Positions 14,279-22,432 of a DNA stretch of 22,452 bases are shown here, piece by piece (position 1 is the stretch's first letter; every line of letters begins with the position of its first letter). The translations under genes and the position numbers were made by a program. Source of the stretch: CAZCZR01 sp964503455 (GTDB lineage Bacteria > Bacillota > Clostridia > UBA1381); the NCBI GenBank assembly GCA_964503455.1, contig CAZCZR010000023.1:1-22452 (forward strand), given 5' to 3'. The notes under the pieces are model-generated. The model had not been told where the DNA came from. It worked only from the letters and a program-made list of their open reading frames with translations, and did no database searches.

Positions 14279-15946
14279 TTGGCAAAAAAAACAAAACTGA
14301 AAATAATACCCTTGGGAGGACTGGATGAGATAGGCAAGAACATGACCGCGATCGAGTACGGAAATGAAATGATATTGATCGACTGCGGCATGGCATTCCC
14401 CGATGACGATATGCCGGGCGTGGACATGGTCCTAAACGACATATCGTATGTTGAGAAAAATTCCGACAAGCTTTTGGGTATATTTCTTACCCACGGGCAT
14501 GAGGATCATATAGGCGGACTTCCCTATTTCCTAAAAAATATAAATGTGCCCGTATACGGCACAAGACTCACCCTCGGACTGGTGGAGCATAAGCTGAAGG
14601 AGCATGAGCTTCTCTCAAAGGTGAAGCTTGTAAGAGAGCGCCCCGGCAGTGTGGTAAAAGCCGGAAATAATTTCACCGTTGAATTTATCCGCACAAACCA
14701 TTCCATAGCGGATTCGGTTGCTCTTGCCATAGGCACGCCGCAGGGCAAGCTTCTGCATATGGGTGACTTCAAAATAGACACCACGCCTATAGTCGGAGAT
14801 GTTATCGACCTTACAAGAATAGGCGAGCTTGGCAAGGAGGGACTTTTGGCGCTTATGTCGGACTCCACCAATGTGGAGCGTCCGGGATACGCGATGAGCG
14901 AGAGAAGCGTCGGCGAGAAATTCGAGCAGATCTTCGCAAACTGCTCAAAGAGAATCATAGTTGCTACCTTTGCCTCGAATGTGCATAGGGTGCAGCAGAT
15001 AATAAACGCTGCGGTCAAGAATAACCGAAAGGTTGCGGTCTCCGGACGAAGCATGGAAAATATTGTGGAAATCTCCATACTTCTCGGATATATGAAGGTT
15101 CCGGAGGGCGTTTTAATAAATATAGACAACATAAACAAGTACAGACCGAATCAAATAGTAATCATCACAACAGGCAGTCAGGGCGAGCCTATGAGCGCGC
15201 TCACAAGAATGGCGTACTCCGACCACCGCAAGGTGGAGATCACGGCAAACGATCTTATAATTATCTCGGCGACCCCGATCCCCGGCAATGAAAAATCCGT
15301 GTCCAACGTTATCAACGAGCTGTTTAAGATAGGCGCGGACGTTATATACAAGTCTCTTGCCGACGTCCATGTATCGGGTCACGCCTGCCGCGAGGAGCTG
15401 AAGCTTATTCTTGCCCTTACGCGGCCGAAATACTTCATACCGGTGCATGGCGAACACAGACATCTTATGCTGCACGCAAAGCTTGCCGAAGAAATCGGCA
15501 TAGAGCCGAAAAACACTTTTGTTCTTTCAAACGGCAACGTTTTGGAGCTTGACGACAGGAGCGCGAAGGTGTCGGGAACGGTGCCGTCCGGCAAGATATT
15601 GGTGGACGGACTGGGCGTGGGCGACGTCGGAAACATAGTTCTCCGCGACAGGAAGCACCTTGCTCAAGACGGACTGATCATTATTGTTATAACGATCTCA
15701 TCGGAGAATCACAAAATGGTGTCGCGTCCGGATATAATATCGCGCGGATTTGTGTATGTGCGCGAGTCCGAAAGCCTTATCGAAAGCGTGCGCGGCATAG
15801 TCGAGGAAAGCATCGAGCGCTCCAACGACAGACGCATGGCGGACTGGTCCACCATGAAAAACACCATAAAATCAGCCGTGTCCCGTTATATCTATGACAG
15901 GACAAAGCGCAGTCCGATGATCCTGCCGATCATCGAGGAAGTGTAA
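14279..15946 (+). CDS. rnj: Ribonuclease J
   Basis: A 555-residue metallo-beta-lactamase/beta-CASP nuclease with endonuclease and 5'-3' exonuclease activity, central to mRNA turnover and rRNA maturation in Firmicutes. The zinc motif HGHEDHIGG is at 72-80, with further ligands at H141 (TNHS) and D163 (HMGDFKID). The beta-CASP domain follows (about 200-400), with SGRSMEN and TGSQGEPMSAL, then HVSGHA near 363 and HGEHRHL near 390. The C-terminal domain contains the usual ISRGFVYVRE. I accept the TTG start at 14279 because AAAGGAGG is 10 bases upstream and MAKK fits the family. Only one RNase J is in the window, so J1 versus J2 is not decided. Confidence 0.96.
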   Translation: MAKKTKLKIIPLGGLDEIGKNMTAIEYGNEMILIDCGMAFPDDDMPGVDMVLNDISYVEKNSDKLLGIFLTHGHEDHIGGLPYFLKNINVPVYGTRLTLGLVEHKLKEHELLSKVKLVRERPGSVVKAGNNFTVEFIRTNHSIADSVALAIGTPQGKLLHMGDFKIDTTPIVGDVIDLTRIGELGKEGLLALMSDSTNVERPGYAMSERSVGEKFEQIFANCSKRIIVATFASNVHRVQQIINAAVKNNRKVAVSGRSMENIVEISILLGYMKVPEGVLINIDNINKYRPNQIVIITTGSQGEPMSALTRMAYSDHRKVEITANDLIIISATPIPGNEKSVSNVINELFKIGADVIYKSLADVHVSGHACREELKLILALTRPKYFIPVHGEHRHLMLHAKLAEEIGIEPKNTFVLSNGNVLELDDRSAKVSGTVPSGKILVDGLGVGDVGNIVLRDRKHLAQDGLIIIVITISSENHKMVSRPDIISRGFVYVRESESLIESVRGIVEESIERSNDRRMADWSTMKNTIKSAVSRYIYDRTKRSPMILPIIEEV

Positions 15947-15974
15947 CGGTCAAAATACAGCATTTGCATATACA

Positions 15975-16030
15975 ACATCGCCGTATCAATTATTTTTCCG
16001 GATCGTTCCGGTGCGGCGGTGTTTTGTTTT
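15975..16030 (+). terminator. Probable terminator of ribonuclease J
   Basis: ACATCGCCG (15975-15983) can pair with CGGCGGTGT (16014-16022, one G-U), enclosing an inner CCGG/CCGG hairpin, and is followed by TTTGTTTT. It ends right at the ribosome site of the next gene, so it might also act as an attenuator. Confidence 0.5.
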
Positions 16031-16042
16031 GGAGGAAATAAT

Positions 16043-16951
16043 GTGGAAAATTCATATCCGTCATCATGCGTTCTGTGTCCGAGAGAATGTAAAGCGGACA
16101 GAAGATCGGGAGCCGCAGGTTTTTGCAAAGCCGGAAATAAAGCGAAAATAGCCCGCGCGGCGCTGCATTTTTGGGAAGAGCCGTGCATTTCGGGCAAAAA
16201 CGGCTCCGGCACGGTGTTTTTTTCTCACTGCACGCTTAAATGCGCCTATTGCCAAAATCATGAGCTGAGCAGCGGCGGCATCGGCATGGAATTAAGCGAT
16301 GATGCTTTGGCGGAGGAATATCTCCGGCTTCAGTCCGAGGGCGCCGAAAACATCAACCTTGTAACGCCGACACATTATCTTCCGTCGGTGACCGCCTCCT
16401 TAAAAAAGGCAAAGCTGCAGGGACTGACAATACCTATAGTATACAATTGCGGCGGATATGAAAAGGCGGAGACGATCAGGCTTTTGGACGGACTTGCGGA
16501 CGTGTACCTCCCCGACATGAAATACTGCTCCGACAAATATGCCGCAAAGTACTCATCGGCTCCGGGATATTTTGACACGGCAAAAAAGGCATTGGCGGAA
16601 ATGGTTCGTCAATGCCCCAAAGCGGTGTTTAACGGGGAGGGTCTTATGCAAAAGGGCGTGATAGTAAGACATCTCATGCTCCCCGGACTGCTCTTCGACA
16701 CCAAAAAAATCATAGATTACATTTACCGCGAATACGGAAACAGCATCTGGATCAGTCTTATGAATCAATATACGCCCATGGGAAATATCTGTAAATTTGC
16801 AGAGCTTAACAGATCCCTTCCAAAACGCGCATATGAGGACATGATAGACTACTGCGCGGAGCTTGGCATGGAAAATGTATTTATACAGGAGGAAGGAACC
16901 GTAAGCGAAAGCTTTATACCGCCGTTTTCGGACGTGATCACCCGCAGATAA
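16043..16951 (+). CDS. PflA-like radical SAM protein (COG1313 type)
   Basis: A 302-residue radical SAM protein related to pyruvate formate-lyase activating enzymes. The 4Fe-4S/SAM motif is CTLKCAYC (C63, C67, C70). An additional N-terminal cluster C9, C12, C16 and C28 (CVLCPREC, then GFC) is typical of the uncharacterised PflX/COG1313 group and may bind a second metal site. The start is the GTG at 16043, with GGAGG 7 bases upstream; an upstream in-frame GTG at 16019 would lie before the ribosome site. No glycyl radical enzyme is beside it, so its target is unknown; members of this group are also seen near AMMECR1/MEMO genes. The 3' end overlaps the convergent galactokinase-like gene by 14 bases. 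Confidence 0.9.
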   Translation: MENSYPSSCVLCPRECKADRRSGAAGFCKAGNKAKIARAALHFWEEPCISGKNGSGTVFFSHCTLKCAYCQNHELSSGGIGMELSDDALAEEYLRLQSEGAENINLVTPTHYLPSVTASLKKAKLQGLTIPIVYNCGGYEKAETIRLLDGLADVYLPDMKYCSDKYAAKYSSAPGYFDTAKKALAEMVRQCPKAVFNGEGLMQKGVIVRHLMLPGLLFDTKKIIDYIYREYGNSIWISLMNQYTPMGNICKFAELNRSLPKRAYEDMIDYCAELGMENVFIQEEGTVSESFIPPFSDVITRR

Positions 16952-17855
16952 AAAGCTGCGCCCTCTTAGAGGTCTGCTCCTCATACGATCGCATGATCTC
17001 ACGCGCCGTAAGCTCGGCGTATTCCTCTTTGACAATGCAAAGCGCGTATCTGCCGCATACGGCAGCGCCGAGAGTGTATTTTTGCTCAAGGGCGCATCGG
17101 ACAGCGAAAGACAGCTTTTTGTCATACGGCGGGGACTGATGCGAGTAACAGCTCTGCGTCAGCACGTATGCAAACCGCTCAATATCGCCGGCTCTGAGCG
17201 CGGCGCAAAGTCCGTCTGTGACCTTTGGATCGCGATTCAGCTGCGGCGCACAGCCGGCTCTGTCTGTATCGGTTTTGAAAATGAGCAGCCTTATACCCTT
17301 TAGAGGGAACGGAAAAAACTCTTGCCTAAGACTTCTTACAGCCGTCAGTGAGGCGAAGCCTTCTCTGGCGTTCGCGATCTCCGCGATAATATACGCGGGT
17401 ATTTCGCCAAACAGCTGTATAAGCTCGTCCGTGTCAAAATCCTTGCCGTTCAGAGCGCATATTAGCTTTTGCGCCGCAACGGCATATTCCGCTTTCCCCG
17501 CGAGAAGCTCTGGCGCGGGACACGAAAAAAGAATGTCGGCTCCCGACATATCGGGATGTTTTCGGTAAAATTCCGTGACAACACGTATCACAGGCTCAAA
17601 AGCCGCGTTTTTTTCGGGTGCAGACGGTATCAGCGTAAAAACGCTGTCATCGGAGTCATCGCAGATGCTTACGCGCCCTTGGGGGTACGCCGCGCCCGCC
17701 GCCGAAAGCTTCACCGGCAGCGGCAGCGTCAGGCGGATATCCTCTGCGGCGTCGGCAAAAAGCACTATACACGCGGGCGCGTCAGCCGTTAATATCAGAT
17801 GCTTGTTGTTGTAAAATCTTTTTTCAAAGCTGCTTTTCAGCGCGGATACATTCAC
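16938..17855 (-). CDS. Degenerate galactokinase-like (GHMP kinase fold) protein
   Basis: A 305-residue protein of no obvious family at first sight. Its order of segments follows galactokinase. An N-terminal strand (ADAPACIVLFADAAED, 25-40) stands where PGRVNLIGEHTDY should be. LPLPVKLSAA (44-53) matches the LPCAID region. PAPELLAGKAEYAVAAQKL (113-131) replaces the GLSSSA loop and its helix. ALRAGDIERFAYVLTQSCYS (219-238) matches the helix before motif 3. AAVCGRYALCIV (264-275) replaces GGGFGGC, and the end resembles the galactokinase C-terminus. All three GHMP motifs are lost, and it is shorter than galactokinase (about 380-390). It is probably not a kinase; it may bind a ligand or partner. 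GTG start with GGGAG 9 bases upstream. Homology is my alignment by eye, not a search result. Confidence 0.65.
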   Translation of the reverse strand: MNVSALKSSFEKRFYNNKHLILTADAPACIVLFADAAEDIRLTLPLPVKLSAAGAAYPQGRVSICDDSDDSVFTLIPSAPEKNAAFEPVIRVVTEFYRKHPDMSGADILFSCPAPELLAGKAEYAVAAQKLICALNGKDFDTDELIQLFGEIPAYIIAEIANAREGFASLTAVRSLRQEFFPFPLKGIRLLIFKTDTDRAGCAPQLNRDPKVTDGLCAALRAGDIERFAYVLTQSCYSHQSPPYDKKLSFAVRCALEQKYTLGAAVCGRYALCIVKEEYAELTAREIMRSYEEQTSKRAQLFICG

Positions 17856-17883
17856 GTTATCACTCTCCCGTAATAATATAAGT

Positions 17884-17911
17884 ATTATCCCTCAAGCTAT
17901 TCGATATTCAA
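17884..17911 (-). promoter_or_regulatory. Possible promoter of the galactokinase-like gene
   Basis: Minus strand: -35 TTGAAT (17906-17911), 16-base spacer, -10 GATAAT (17884-17889), about 30 bases before the GTG. The -35 box lies inside a small hairpin (TTCGAT/AATCGAA, about 17900-17921). Confidence 0.45.
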
Positions 17912-17929
17912 AAAAATCGAAAAATAGTG

Positions 17930-17958
17930 TTGACAAAGCAAGGTAAAAAAGGTATAAT
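17930..17958 (+). promoter_or_regulatory. Consensus sigma-A promoter of greA
   Basis: -35 TTGACA (17930-17935), 17-base spacer, -10 TATAAT (17953-17958): a perfect match to consensus, the strongest in the window. The leader is about 75 bases. Confidence 0.9.
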
Positions 17959-18039
17959 TATATTTAATATTGCGGAATCGCCGATGTATTATACGCCAAT
18001 CAGCGTTTCCGTTATCTCTTAAAGAAAGAAGTGTTGAAA

Positions 18040-18519
18040 ATGGCGGATATTAATGAAATCGTTCTTACGCAAGAAGGTCTTGACAAAATAAAATCGGAAC
18101 TGGATACTCTGAAAAATGTTACAAGAAAGGAAGTCTCGGAGAAAATCAAAGAGGCGCGTTCCTTTGGCGATCTGTCGGAGAATGCGGAATACGATGAAGC
18201 AAAGAACGAGCAGGCGGAGGTCGAGGCGAGGATAAACGAGCTTGAAAATATGCTCAAGCACGCGAGAGTTCTTGGCGAGGACGAGATGAACAGCGGGCTT
18301 GTAAACCCCGGCTCAAAGGTAAAGGTATACGATACGGACTTTGACGAGGAAATCGTATATACCATTGTCGGCACAGCCGAGGCGGATCCCGAAAACGGCA
18401 AGGTCTCATATGAGTCGCCCATAGGCGCGGCGCTGCTGCATCATGCCGAGGGCGAGATCGTAAAGGCTGTCACTCCTGCGGGCGAGATTGAAATGAAAAT
18501 ACTTGAAATATCAAGATAA
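18040..18519 (+). CDS. greA: Transcription elongation factor GreA
   Basis: A 159-residue factor that enters the secondary channel of RNA polymerase and triggers cleavage of backtracked RNA. The N-terminal coiled coil (about 8-75) carries the acidic tip DLSENAEYDEA (44-54) that places the catalytic magnesium. The C-terminal FKBP-like domain includes PGSKV and the ending YESPIGAALLHHAEGEIV. Length is standard. I use the ATG at 18040, giving MADINEIVLT; GTG at 18031 and TTG at 18034 are in frame but unlikely. The ribosome site (AAAGAAAG) is weak for such a strong promoter. Transcription stops at the hairpin 18549-18572. Confidence 0.96.
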   Translation: MADINEIVLTQEGLDKIKSELDTLKNVTRKEVSEKIKEARSFGDLSENAEYDEAKNEQAEVEARINELENMLKHARVLGEDEMNSGLVNPGSKVKVYDTDFDEEIVYTIVGTAEADPENGKVSYESPIGAALLHHAEGEIVKAVTPAGEIEMKILEISR

Positions 18520-18548
18520 ACGCTTAAAACGCTTTCGTAAATTTTAAA

Positions 18549-18579
18549 AATCCGGTTGAAATATACCGGATTTTGTGTT
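18549..18579 (+). terminator. Intrinsic terminator of greA
   Basis: AATCCGGT (18549-18556) pairs with ACCGGATT (18565-18572) around an 8-base loop, followed by TTGTGTT. It overlaps the sstT promoter. Confidence 0.8.
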
Positions 18580-18584
18580 ATAAT
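18556..18584 (+). promoter_or_regulatory. Sigma-A promoter of sstT inside the greA terminator
   Basis: -35 TTGAAA (18556-18561, the terminator loop), 17-base spacer covering the 3' stem arm and T-tract, -10 TATAAT (18579-18584). It leaves a leader of about 35 bases before the sstT ATG. Confidence 0.75.
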
Positions 18585-18624
18585 ACAAAAAGCAATTCAA
18601 TAATTCAAACAGGGGGACGGATAC

Positions 18625-19878
18625 ATGAAAAAAATAGTTTCCGCATGGAACAACATCAATCTTATATGGCGCATACTGATAGGTCTTGTCATAGGCGTAA
18701 TACTGGCGCTTATATGTCCGCAGGCAACGGGAATATCGGTGCTTGGGACGCTGTTTGTCGGCGCACTCAAAGCCGTGGCGCCGATTTTGGTATTTCTGCT
18801 TGTAATGAGCTCTCTTGCCAACGCGCGCGCAAGCGCGGGAAAGAAATTCCGCACGGTCATATTCCTTTATATGCTCAGCACACTGCTTGCTGCTGTTGCA
18901 GCTGTTGCGGCAAGCTTCGCTTTTCCGGTAACGATAAAGCTCACGGCTGTGGCGGAGGAAGCCGCCGCGCCAAACGGCATAGGCGAGGTGCTTATATCGC
19001 TTCTTAACAACATCGTTGCAAATCCCGTAAAATCGCTTATGGATGCCAACTACATCGGTATACTTGCATGGTCGGTCATATTCGGCGTTGCTTTGAAGCA
19101 TATTGCCTCGGATTCCACCAAGCGGTTCTTAAGCGATGCGGCGGACGCTGTGTCCAAAGTGGTAAAATGGATAATCAGCTGCGCTCCGTTCGGTATTATG
19201 GGACTTGTTTTTGCCGCCGTATCGGAAAACGGCATGAACATTTTCACCGATTACGGAAAGCTGATACTGCTTTTGGTAGGATGTATGCTGGCGGTAGCGC
19301 TTATAGTCGATCCGCTGATAGCGGCGCTGTTTTTAAAGCGCAATCCGTATCCGCTTGTGTTCACCTGCCTGAAGGAAAGCGGCGTAACGGCGTTTTTTAC
19401 AAGAAGCTCGGCTGCAAATATTCCGGTGAATATGGCTCTTTGCGAAAAGCTCGGACTTGACAGGGATATGTATTCCGTATCGCTGCCGTTGGGCGCCACA
19501 ATAAACATGGACGGCGCGGCTATAACTATCACTGTAATGACGCTTGCAACGGCGCACACTCTTGGAATACACGTTGATATTCCCACAGCTGTAATACTGA
19601 GTCTGCTTGCGACAGCTGCCGCCTGCGGGGCGTCGGGGGTCGCCGGCGGATCTCTGCTTTTGATACCAATGGCTTGCTCGCTGTTCGGCATAAGCAACGA
19701 TATAGCAATGCAGGTAGTGGCGGTCGGCTTTATAATCGGCGTAGTACAGGATTCATTTGAAACGGCTATAAATTCCTCCGGCGATGTAATGTTCGCGGCA
19801 ACGGCGGAATTTCATGAAAGGATCAAAAACGGTCAGCACGTGGAGCTGAGCCTTAAAAAGATCAGCAAAAGCAAATAA
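18625..19878 (+). CDS. sstT: Na+/serine-threonine symporter, SstT type
   Basis: A 417-residue inner-membrane protein of the dicarboxylate/amino acid:cation symporter family; the SstT branch imports serine and threonine with sodium. Hydrophobic segments begin at LIWRILIGLVIGVILAL (13-29) and continue through the protein (eight helices plus two re-entrant loops in the family). Signature motifs are the serine-rich hairpin TRSSAANIPVNMALCEKLGL, the sodium-site segment NMDGAAITI, and GASGVAGGSLLLIPMA in the second hairpin. Length is normal (E. coli SstT 414). AGGGGGA is 7 bases before the ATG. Confidence 0.95.
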   Translation: MKKIVSAWNNINLIWRILIGLVIGVILALICPQATGISVLGTLFVGALKAVAPILVFLLVMSSLANARASAGKKFRTVIFLYMLSTLLAAVAAVAASFAFPVTIKLTAVAEEAAAPNGIGEVLISLLNNIVANPVKSLMDANYIGILAWSVIFGVALKHIASDSTKRFLSDAADAVSKVVKWIISCAPFGIMGLVFAAVSENGMNIFTDYGKLILLLVGCMLAVALIVDPLIAALFLKRNPYPLVFTCLKESGVTAFFTRSSAANIPVNMALCEKLGLDRDMYSVSLPLGATINMDGAAITITVMTLATAHTLGIHVDIPTAVILSLLATAAACGASGVAGGSLLLIPMACSLFGISNDIAMQVVAVGFIIGVVQDSFETAINSSGDVMFAATAEFHERIKNGQHVELSLKKISKSK

Positions 19879-19895
19879 ATTTTTAATAAACAAAG

Positions 19896-19933
19896 CCTCC
19901 GCGTCAAGGATATTCCATGCGCGGAGGTTTTTG
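19896..19933. terminator. Bidirectional terminator between sstT and the chromate-transporter genes
   Basis: CCTCCGCG (19896-19903) / CGCGGAGG (19920-19927) is a perfect 8-bp stem, followed by TTTTT on the plus strand. On the minus strand it is followed by GCTTTG, a weaker tail. It sits between convergent genes. Confidence 0.85.
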
Positions 19934-19945
19934 CTTTAGATGCAC

Positions 19946-20515
19946 TTATGCGAAAAGTCCCATAACGCCGTATATGACAGTGCCTACAACGCCTGTTCCG
20001 AAAATAATCAGTATGGGGTTTAAGTGAAATTTTCTTAAAAGAAACAGTCCCGCAGCGAAGAGCAGCAGCTCCGGTATGTGCAGATTTGAAAGGCTCGCCG
20101 CCTCACCGTCAAACAGTCCCGAAATCAGTATTGAAACCGCAGCCGAGGCTATCATAGCCACAACCGCCGGTCTCAGTGCGGCAAGCACACGGCTCACCGA
20201 GTCAAGTCCTTTATACTTATAATAAAAGTGCGCCAATATATAACATATGATAAATGACGGCAGCACCACGCCCAGCGTGCATATAACAGCGCCCGGTATG
20301 CCCGACAGACGGTTTCCGAGGAATGTCGCCGCGTTTATGGCTATGGAACCCGGAGTCATCTCCGCTATGGTTATAAGGTCGGTGAACTCGTCAAAAGTCA
20401 TAAGACCCGTTGCCTCGACGATACGTCCCTGTATAAGAGGTATAGCCGCATATCCGCCGCCTATGCTTAGCATACCTATATAGAAAAAATTGTAAAACAG
20501 TTTAAAAAGCAGCAT
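19946..20515 (-). CDS. Chromate transporter family protein, second half of a pair
   Basis: A 189-residue membrane protein of the short-chain CHR family. The signature SIGGGYAAIPLIQ is at 17-29 and TPGSIAINAATFLG follows; several hydrophobic helices cover the remainder. Short CHR proteins work as pairs of opposite topology, as reported for B. subtilis YwrB/YwrA, and this gene directly follows its partner. The ATG at 20515 is one base after the partner's stop with GGGGAG 7 bases upstream, so the two are translated together; a longer in-frame start at 20554 would overlap. Chromate export is the family label; the natural substrate in an anaerobe may be another oxyanion. Confidence 0.9.
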   Translation of the reverse strand: MLLFKLFYNFFYIGMLSIGGGYAAIPLIQGRIVEATGLMTFDEFTDLITIAEMTPGSIAINAATFLGNRLSGIPGAVICTLGVVLPSFIICYILAHFYYKYKGLDSVSRVLAALRPAVVAMIASAAVSILISGLFDGEAASLSNLHIPELLLFAAGLFLLRKFHLNPILIIFGTGVVGTVIYGVMGLFA

Positions 20516-20516
20516 A

Positions 20517-21101
20517 TCAATTCTCCCCGCCGTCTTTGCGTTTCCTTGCCGCAATCAGATCTCCTATACCTGCCGCAAGGCATATCGCCAGCACCAAAAG
20601 CGCACTCGCATTGAAAAAATATACCGCGGCAAACGCGAGGATCATCAGCGTTATGTAAAGCGCTTTCTTTGTCCTGAACACATTGGACGCAAGTCCTATA
20701 ACAACATCGAACATGACCGCCGCAACTCCGGCGCGCATTACCGCAAGCGCCCTCGCTATAACGCGGTTTTCACGAAACGCAGTATAGAACACGGATATCA
20801 CCGTAATGATAATCATCGGCGGCAAGGCCGTGCCTATCACAGCCGTCACGGAGCCTGCCACGCCGCACATTCTGTAGCCTAATATAACCGCGGCGTTGAC
20901 TATTATCGGCCCCGGCGAGGACTGGGCGATAGCCGTTATGTCAAGCATCTCATCCTCGTCAAGCCACTTTAAGTCGGTGACAAACTTTTTGCGCATGAGC
21001 GACACTATAACAAAGCCGCCCCCAAAAGTACAGCCGCTTAAAACAAACATATTCCAAAACAGCATCCAAAGAGTTTTCAGCCGTTTTTCTTTAATTTTCA
21101 A
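20517..21101 (-). CDS. Chromate transporter family protein, first half of a pair
   Basis: A 194-residue short CHR protein. TFGGGFVIVSLM (25-36) and SSPGPIIVNAAVILGYR (61-77) match the two family signatures, and about six hydrophobic segments follow. The C-terminus is highly charged (RKRKDGGEN) and should lie in the cytosol. The start is a TTG at 21101 with GGAGAT upstream; the codon before it is a stop in frame, so no earlier start exists. It lies 18 bases after the oxidoreductase gene and one base before its partner, so all three form one operon. Confidence 0.9.
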   Translation of the reverse strand: MKIKEKRLKTLWMLFWNMFVLSGCTFGGGFVIVSLMRKKFVTDLKWLDEDEMLDITAIAQSSPGPIIVNAAVILGYRMCGVAGSVTAVIGTALPPMIIITVISVFYTAFRENRVIARALAVMRAGVAAVMFDVVIGLASNVFRTKKALYITLMILAFAAVYFFNASALLVLAICLAAGIGDLIAARKRKDGGEN

Positions 21102-21119
21102 TCAAACCATCTCCGCATA

Positions 21120-22343
21120 TCAGTCCTTAACGCTCTGCATATATCTGTCCATGGCGTCCGCAACGTGCTTGGAGTAGCGCACCGCCTCAACCACGGTCTT
21201 AGCGCCTCTTACAACATCGCCCGAAGCGAATATTCCGTCACGGGTAGTCTCGCCGTAGCTGTTTGTCACAAGCAGACCTCTTTCCGTGACCTCAAGTCCG
21301 GATGTGGTGGAAACTATCCTGTTCTTGGGTCCCTGACTGATGGATATTATCGTAGAATCCGACGGATACAGCTTTTCCGTTCCCTTTATCGGATACAGAT
21401 GTCCCCGTCCGTCACATTCAAGCTCGACAAATATAACGCCCTCGTCCTTTATCTCCACAGGCTCCACATGAACCACAAATTCAACGCCGTCTATTTTTGC
21501 GTAAGCGGCTTCTCTTTCGCTTGCGGCGATCTTGTCGCTTCTTGAGAACACTCTCACTACCTCCGCGCCTTTTCTCAAAGCCGTTCTTGCCACATCCATA
21601 GCCGCGTTTCCCGCGCCTATTATATTGACAGTCTTGCCCAGAGTGTACACATCCGGATTTGTAAGGTAGTTTATCGCGTAATGCACGTTGCCGAGAGTTT
21701 CTCCCTTAATTCCGAGAGTGTTCGGCTTCCATACGCCCGTGCCGATGAATATTGCTTTATAGCCGTCGCGGAACATATCCTCAATGCCTATATCCGTGCC
21801 TATTGAGGTGTTGGGACGGATCTTTATGCCGAGATCCAAAAGCCGCTGCTTGTACTTTTCAAGGTTTGACTTGGGCAGGCGAAATTCCGGTATGCCGTAT
21901 CTGAGTACGCCGCCTATCTTTTCTCTCGACTCAAACAGCGTTATGTCATAGCCTCTCTGCGCAAGGATAATAGCTATGGTAATACCGGCGGGACCCGAAC
22001 CTATAATTCCCGCGCGCATTCCGTTTTTCTCTATCTTCCCGAAATTCAGCTTGTCAAAGTAGTTCTCCGACACATAGTTTTCTATACTTGATATATGTAC
22101 CGGCGAACCTTTTCTGTTCAGTACACAGTGGCCTTCGCACTGGCTTTCGTGGTTGCATATAAGCGAGCATATCATTGAAAGAGGGTTATTCTCAAACAGC
22201 ATTTTCCCCGCCGCCGTTATATCCCCCTCCAAAAACGTATGTATCATATCCGGTATGGGCGTGTTGATGGGGCAGCCTGTACGGCACATAGGCTTTTTAC
22301 AGTTAAGACATCTTTTCGCCTCGTTGATAACATGAATTGCCAT
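21120..22343 (-). CDS. GltD/NfnB-like NAD(P)-dependent iron-sulfur flavoprotein
   Basis: A 407-residue oxidoreductase related to the small subunit of glutamate synthase (GltD) and to NfnB. The N-terminal iron-sulfur domain has CLNCKKPMCRTGC (C12, C15, C20, C24) and a second set C59, C63, C69, C73. The FAD site is GSGPAG (115-120), the NAD(P) site GAGNAAMD (243-250), and the FAD-binding end is GIFASGDVVRGAKTVVEAVR (370-389). It is about 50 residues shorter than usual GltD (about 460). No glutamate synthase large subunit and no NfnA partner is next to it, so glutamate synthesis is not proven; electron transfer between NAD(P)H and another acceptor is equally possible. AAGGAG precedes the ATG by 11 bases. 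First gene of an operon with two chromate-transporter genes. Confidence 0.88.
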   Translation of the reverse strand: MAIHVINEAKRCLNCKKPMCRTGCPINTPIPDMIHTFLEGDITAAGKMLFENNPLSMICSLICNHESQCEGHCVLNRKGSPVHISSIENYVSENYFDKLNFGKIEKNGMRAGIIGSGPAGITIAIILAQRGYDITLFESREKIGGVLRYGIPEFRLPKSNLEKYKQRLLDLGIKIRPNTSIGTDIGIEDMFRDGYKAIFIGTGVWKPNTLGIKGETLGNVHYAINYLTNPDVYTLGKTVNIIGAGNAAMDVARTALRKGAEVVRVFSRSDKIAASEREAAYAKIDGVEFVVHVEPVEIKDEGVIFVELECDGRGHLYPIKGTEKLYPSDSTIISISQGPKNRIVSTTSGLEVTERGLLVTNSYGETTRDGIFASGDVVRGAKTVVEAVRYSKHVADAMDRYMQSVKD

Positions 22344-22403
22344 AGCTTTATTCTCTCCTTTTTTACCGTAGCGTTGATATTCTTTAAAGTATCATTTTAT
22401 ATG

Positions 22404-22432
22404 ATTTTACCACAAATCCTCTTTAATTGCAA
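22404..22432 (-). promoter_or_regulatory. Sigma-A promoter of the oxidoreductase/chromate operon
   Basis: Minus strand: -35 TTGCAA (22427-22432), 17-base spacer, -10 TAAAAT (22404-22409), with a leader of about 55 bases. I see no riboswitch in it. Confidence 0.7.

Noticed and set aside
18544..19101. 185-codon minus-strand ORF across the greA terminator and sstT
   Set aside because: Opposite to sstT, rich in Tyr, Arg, His and Cys, and it would start inside a membrane protein gene; shadow frame.
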